This document shows, piece by piece, positions 59,473 to 64,000 of a stretch of DNA of 64,000 nucleotides. Location: assembly GCA_013997645.1 (NCBI GenBank), contig PNKB01000004.1, positions 1-64,000 on the forward strand. The letters run 5' to 3'. Position numbers and translations under genes: made by a program. This stretch comes from Cyanobacteria bacterium PR.3.49 (lineage in GTDB: Bacteria > Cyanobacteriota > Vampirovibrionia > Obscuribacterales > Obscuribacteraceae). The stretch's first letter is position 1; the number at the start of each line of letters is the position of its first letter. A model generated the notes under the pieces. That model had not been told where the DNA came from, did no database searches, and was given only the letters and a program-made list of their open reading frames with translations.

Positions 59473-61461
59473 TTAACCGAGCCGCCAGCCGAGTTCCTCT
59501 ACGGCGTCCTCATATTTCATATCTTTGCTCTGGCAGAGCTTCAACAGAGTATGCGCATGATCGGATTTGAGCGTACCTTTATCAACCAGACCGCGGCACT
59601 TCACTGCGGCGTCTTTGACCACGCGCTTAATGGCACCCTGCGCAACGAGAAGCGAAATCAGCTCACCGCCGACGTTCTTCTTCATCTTGGTTGCTTCTTC
59701 AATTTGTGAATCTTTGACCAGACCCGCCTGGACAATCAAATCAAGAACAGCATCGCCCGAACCTGCAGGCGCCGCGGGCATCCCCTGATGCGACATGGCG
59801 TGCTGCTGATTTCCTTGCTGAGGCATGCCCTGTTGCATCCCTTGCTGCGGCATCCCCTGTTGTGGCATGCCTTGCTGAGGCATACCCTGTTGTGGCATCC
59901 CTTGCTGCGGCATACCGGGCATTCCAGGCATGCCAGGCATTGGCATACCGGGCATCGGATAACCCTGCATCGGATAAGGCGGCATGCCCGGCATTCCGTA
60001 ACCCTGCATCGGATAGGGCGGCATTTGCGGCATACCATAACCACCCATGGGCGGCGGCATCGGCACTGATGGAGCCGGTGCGGTAGGAGAAACTTTTCTG
60101 TGCTTGGAAGTATCGATATTGGTGGACGCATTTTTCAAATCGTGGAAAACATCGATCGCGCCTTGATAGCGATCTTTCAGTTGTTTGGCCATGGCTTTGA
60201 AAACAATTTCTTGGATTTGTTGATCGTGCTGCACACCGGGTCTGACGACGCTGAAAAGCGGCGGCATTTCGTGAATGTGCATGTACATCGCTTGATAGGG
60301 GTTTTCACCAAGCAAGGGAACGCGCCCGGTGATTGCCTCATACATGACACAGCCCAGAGAATAGATGTCCGTGCGCCAGTCCATCGCAGCCCCCATGCAC
60401 TGCTCGGGGCTCATATAATGCGGACTGCCGACGACGTCGCCGGTGCGCGTCAATTCCATAAGCGTACCGTCGTTGCGAGGCATGATTTTGGCGACGCCGA
60501 AATCCACAATTTTGACAAGATCACCGCCGTCCGAGCCGTTGATGAGCATGACATTGCTCGGCTTCATGTCGCGGTGAACGATGCCTTTGGAGTGCGCGTG
60601 AGCCAAGCCTTCGCAGCACTGGATGAAAATTTCCAGGAAGCGTTCGACGCTCAAAGGTCCCTTCTGCCGCAGGACTTCCTTCAAGCTGACGCCTTCAATA
60701 TATTCCATGACCAGGAAAGGCTGACCGCTTGGAGAGAAGTCGCAGTCATATACCATGACGCAGTTTGAATGGCTGAGCGAGCTTGTTGCGTTCACTTCCT
60801 GCTCGAAGCGTTTTTTGGAAGAAAGGTCTTCCAAAAGGTGACCATGCAGTACCTTAATTGCGACAATGCGATCCATCTTTAAGTGACGGGCTTTGTACAC
60901 GACGCCCATGCCACCACGACCGACTTCGTTGACGATTTCGTAGCGATCGGACAGAACAGCGCCGGGTTTGAGCAAGCCACCGGTTTGCTCCGGAGTGTCC
61001 CTTCTTTCTTTAACTTCCCGCCTTTGCTCTGATGCCTTGCCCTTCTTCGGGTCTTCGTCCTCCTCTTCAGGATACCCTCCCGGTGGAGGCTTCAGCGAGT
61101 CAGGGATGACTGCAGCCGGTCCGGATGGTTTGGCTGTTGCGACAAGAATGCTGTTAATCAGCTCGATATCAGGAGTTCTGTAATTCCATTGCTCTGATGA
61201 ATCCTGTCCGTTCGCCAGGCTGAGCACCCAGTAGACTTCGTTTTCGTCGGCGGAATGAGCGTGTTTGACCACAAGCTGATACTCGCCTTTGCCCTCCTCA
61301 GCCTGCCACGTCATGATTTGAGTTTGCTGCGGATTGGCAAGAGCCAGATTTTGTACGTTTTTCAGCTCGACCTCTGAGGGAAAAGTTTCCAGAGGAATAA
61401 TATTGGTCAGCTGTTTCTGCTGCTGATTTTTTTTATTCGTGAATGAATCTTTGAGTGCCAT
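59473..61461 (-). CDS. Ser/Thr protein kinase with Met/Pro/Gln/Gly repeat linker
   Basis: VGRGGMGVVYKARHLKMDRIVAIKVL; IVHRDMKPSNVML; VDFGVAKIM; SPEQCMG; (MPQQG)n linker. Confidence 0.92.
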   Translation of the reverse strand: MALKDSFTNKKNQQQKQLTNIIPLETFPSEVELKNVQNLALANPQQTQIMTWQAEEGKGEYQLVVKHAHSADENEVYWVLSLANGQDSSEQWNYRTPDIELINSILVATAKPSGPAAVIPDSLKPPPGGYPEEEDEDPKKGKASEQRREVKERRDTPEQTGGLLKPGAVLSDRYEIVNEVGRGGMGVVYKARHLKMDRIVAIKVLHGHLLEDLSSKKRFEQEVNATSSLSHSNCVMVYDCDFSPSGQPFLVMEYIEGVSLKEVLRQKGPLSVERFLEIFIQCCEGLAHAHSKGIVHRDMKPSNVMLINGSDGGDLVKIVDFGVAKIMPRNDGTLMELTRTGDVVGSPHYMSPEQCMGAAMDWRTDIYSLGCVMYEAITGRVPLLGENPYQAMYMHIHEMPPLFSVVRPGVQHDQQIQEIVFKAMAKQLKDRYQGAIDVFHDLKNASTNIDTSKHRKVSPTAPAPSVPMPPPMGGYGMPQMPPYPMQGYGMPGMPPYPMQGYPMPGMPMPGMPGMPGMPQQGMPQQGMPQQGMPQQGMPQQGMQQGMPQQGNQQHAMSHQGMPAAPAGSGDAVLDLIVQAGLVKDSQIEEATKMKKNVGGELISLLVAQGAIKRVVKDAAVKCRGLVDKGTLKSDHAHTLLKLCQSKDMKYEDAVEELGWRLG

Positions 61462-61729
61462 TGGCTCAGTCTAAAAATCAGTGTGCAGTGGGTAGGGACG
61501 TGCAAAAACGGGGCTTCTAATCAATTTTTCCCGCCACAAAAAGAAAATACACTCTCCTGACGACAGATCCGAGATTTATCAGACCGCGGATGCCTGCTGA
61601 ATTCGGTGCAAGTCAATGGAATACGGTCTCTATGCGGATTATGGGCTGAAAAAATATTTTGCCAGGGATGTTATTTGGCGACAGCCAAAACCAAACCAGA
61701 TTTTACTGCTTGCTATAGTATAACAGCGG

Positions 61730-61783
61730 AAAAAAATGGAGAACCCTGAGTAGTCGGCAAAGCCGATTTTCTCAAGGTCCTCC
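61730..61783 (-). terminator. Long Rho-independent terminator (minus strand)
   Basis: Minus strand: GGAGgACCtTGAGaaaaTCGGCtttGCCGActaCTCAgGGTtCTCC then AUUUUUUU. Confidence 0.8.
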
Positions 61784-61933
61784 GGGTCATACCTTCAGCG
61801 CCACGCACGGAGGGCGCGGTGGATTTGCAGTCCACACGCGCACTCCCGACACAGCTTAACGAAGATTGCACCGCACCTCCCGTAGTGTTCGCCTTGGAAG
61901 CCAAGCACTGTTGAGCCTGAGGGCTCATCAGCA

Positions 61934-63466
61934 TTACTTGTCCTTCTTCGGCAACACCACGAGCGCGCGGCTCATCTCCTTGACGGTGACCCCGTACTGC
62001 TGGCTGACCATGTCCATCTGATCCTTGGTTGCCCGAACGACGATGGTCGCCTCGTAAGGCGCCTCGAAGTTGATGGACAAGTTGGAGATCCTAAGGCCAT
62101 AGTGCTGCTTGAGCTCGTCCTGGATGGTGTACGTTTCCATCATCAGCTCGTCGCGGTCGTTGGCTTTCACCGTGACCGCCCAGTCCTTGGTGTTCTCACG
62201 CGTCATGGCGCCACGGAGCTTCGACAGACGGCGCTGGTAAGAGACGCCCTTCATCGACTCCGCAGTTTCGCCCAGAACGCGCATCAGACCTTCGATGTTC
62301 TCGTCCACATCACCTTCGCCGCGAGCGATCGCGAACGTCAGCTTCTCGGACTTACCGTCCCAGGTCACGCGCAGCAGGTCGCCGCCGAGAACCCGGTCGG
62401 GATTGTCCTTCGCCAGGATGCGGCCGAGCGGGCCTTCCAGGTGCTGCAGGATGACGCGCTTCAGGTTCGCCACATCTTCGTCAGCCGCCTTGAGCAAGAA
62501 CTTGCGAGCGCACGGACGAACGTCCATGGTGAAGTCATCGCCGCGGGGCATCTGATCGATGATGCGATCGTAGAGCTGCTGCACGTTGATGTCGACGATC
62601 TTGAGCGTATCCTCGGCGGACAGCTCGCGATAGACGACCATGCGGTCGATACGGTTGCGGAATTCGGGCTTGTACCGCTTGCGCATCGCCTTCTGGACGA
62701 TGTTGGTGATCTCCTCGTGGTTCAGCACCTTCTTCTGACCGGAGCGGAAGCCGATTGACGAGCCTTCTTCTTCCGACTCGACCTCATCCATGCCGAGGTT
62801 GTCGGTGAGGATGAAGACCGTGTTGGTGAAGTCGACCAGTTCGCCGTTCGCCAGGGTCTTCTTGCCCTTGTCGAACACTTCCATCCAGAACTTGTAGAAG
62901 TCCCGGCCGGACTTGGAGAACTCTTCGATGACCACGACGTCGATCTCGCAGGCGGAGTTGAGACGCACGCGAATGCGGTTCCAATCGGAGATCTTGCTGT
63001 AGCCGTCGACCTGAGCCAGCTTCTCGCGCTTCATGCGGCGAGCGTCGACCGGTTCGCGGTGACCGACGTACTTCGGCGGCGCACCACGCAGGTCGTTCAT
63101 CTGGCTTTCGTCGTAGTAGTCCTCCGACGTGATGCGCGTCAGCGCTTCGTCATCGCCGTGCAGCATCTTGGCCAGCACCTGCGCCAGCAAAGACTTACCA
63201 CGGCGAGACTTGCCGACGAGCAGGAAGATCCCGAGGGGGAACTTCTTGTTGCGCATCGGGTTGTTCATGCGCGAACGCACTTCCAGCGCGATTTCGCGCG
63301 CTTCCGGCTGCCCGATCAGTTGCGTATCGAATTCGTCGCCGAAAGCTTCTTCGGCAGGCGTCAGGGTATCCAGGTCGACGGTTTCGAAGACCGGTTCCAT
63401 GCGCTTGCGGTTGCGGTCGCCAGGCTTGTCGCCACGACCCTTACGAGTTGCACTTGTACTAGACAT
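61934..63466 (-). CDS. ClpA/B D2-like AAA+ ATPase (single AAA domain)
   Basis: LLVGKSRRGKSLLAQVLAK; DVVVIEEFSKS; LVDFTNTVFILTDNLG; KPEFRNRIDRMVVYRELSAEDTLKIVDI. Confidence 0.85.
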   Translation of the reverse strand: MSSTSATRKGRGDKPGDRNRKRMEPVFETVDLDTLTPAEEAFGDEFDTQLIGQPEAREIALEVRSRMNNPMRNKKFPLGIFLLVGKSRRGKSLLAQVLAKMLHGDDEALTRITSEDYYDESQMNDLRGAPPKYVGHREPVDARRMKREKLAQVDGYSKISDWNRIRVRLNSACEIDVVVIEEFSKSGRDFYKFWMEVFDKGKKTLANGELVDFTNTVFILTDNLGMDEVESEEEGSSIGFRSGQKKVLNHEEITNIVQKAMRKRYKPEFRNRIDRMVVYRELSAEDTLKIVDINVQQLYDRIIDQMPRGDDFTMDVRPCARKFLLKAADEDVANLKRVILQHLEGPLGRILAKDNPDRVLGGDLLRVTWDGKSEKLTFAIARGEGDVDENIEGLMRVLGETAESMKGVSYQRRLSKLRGAMTRENTKDWAVTVKANDRDELMMETYTIQDELKQHYGLRISNLSINFEAPYEATIVVRATKDQMDMVSQQYGVTVKEMSRALVVLPKKDK

Positions 63467-63610
63467 AATTTTGACTCCTACTTTTTGGACCGTGCAAAGC
63501 CGCGGTCCGGGTTAAGTCAGCGGCAGAATGTCGCCAACGAAAAACGCCCTCCCACTGTGGAAGAGCGTCTACATAACGGCGACAAGGCGTCGCCTTTCAC
63601 ATTGACTCGG

Positions 63611-63979
63611 TTAGACCGTCGTTTCCCTCAGCATGTCGTGGTACGACCGCGGAACGAAATCACGATGTTCGCCGAGCAGATCGAAGACTTCAGTGCGAAT
63701 TCTCTCGCGGGCGGATTTGACGTCGCCCCCTACAGGAACGATGATTTCCACTTCGAGATAGGCGCCGCTGTAGACTCCGAGTCCTGTCACACGATCGACG
63801 GAGACAACGACCTGCACATCTGTGCCAGGTTGCGTCGACGAGTAAGACCGGCGAATCTTGCTGAATGACAGGGGCGATGCGCCGGCGACCAGTCTTCCGA
63901 CCAGCCTCAGCACAATCCCCGGCAACAGCCCAATTGCACCTTCCTCTTCTCGTCTTTCGCGCTCGCCGTCAATCATCAC
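63611..63979 (-). CDS. CYTH-domain protein (C-terminal part; frame open to window edge)
   Basis: YLTLKDWVMIDGERERREEE readable to the window end; KIRRSY ... VVSVDRVTGLGVYSGAYLEVEIIVP. Confidence 0.65.
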   Translation of the reverse strand: MMIDGERERREEEGAIGLLPGIVLRLVGRLVAGASPLSFSKIRRSYSSTQPGTDVQVVVSVDRVTGLGVYSGAYLEVEIIVPVGGDVKSARERIRTEVFDLLGEHRDFVPRSYHDMLRETTV

Positions 63980-64000
63980 CCAATCTTTCAGGGTTAGATA

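Noticed and set aside
61814-61841. Minus-strand GTGGACTGCAAATCCAC looks like a tRNA-Cys (GCA) anticodon arm
   Set aside because: No matching D-arm, T-arm (no GTTCRA) or acceptor stem at the proper spacing; better explained as a hairpin extended by GCGCG/CGCGC

Overview
This is a 64 kb bacterial chromosomal window, densely coding on both strands. I found no rRNA, no convincing tRNA, no CRISPR array and no intact mobile element. The mix of TPR and HEAT proteins, a Ser/Thr kinase with a low-complexity linker, and many lineage-specific proteins would fit a Melainabacteria/Vampirovibrionia-like genome, but that is inference only. Recognisable functions include pyrB-pyrC, glycogen debranching enzyme, leucyl aminopeptidase, an Xaa-Pro peptidase, two M48 peptidases, a ClpB-D2-like AAA ATPase, a CYTH-domain protein at the right edge, CsoR, an MscS-like channel, DUF2200 and DUF2252 proteins, and a nicotianamine-synthase-like enzyme. 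The strongest leads for undescribed biology are: (i) two overlapping paralogous histidine kinases with complementary defects, one without the phospho-acceptor His and the other without the G2 ATP-binding box; (ii) a run of four tandem, diverged paralogs of an unrecognised family beginning M-[KR]-C-[IM] (53.8-56.3 kb); (iii) the bacterial nicotianamine-synthase-like gene; (iv) a divergent gene pair that looks built from the HTH parts of an IS3 transposase with no DDE domain; (v) a MurF-like protein with a destroyed P-loop. All family calls come from reading motifs by eye; no database search was run.
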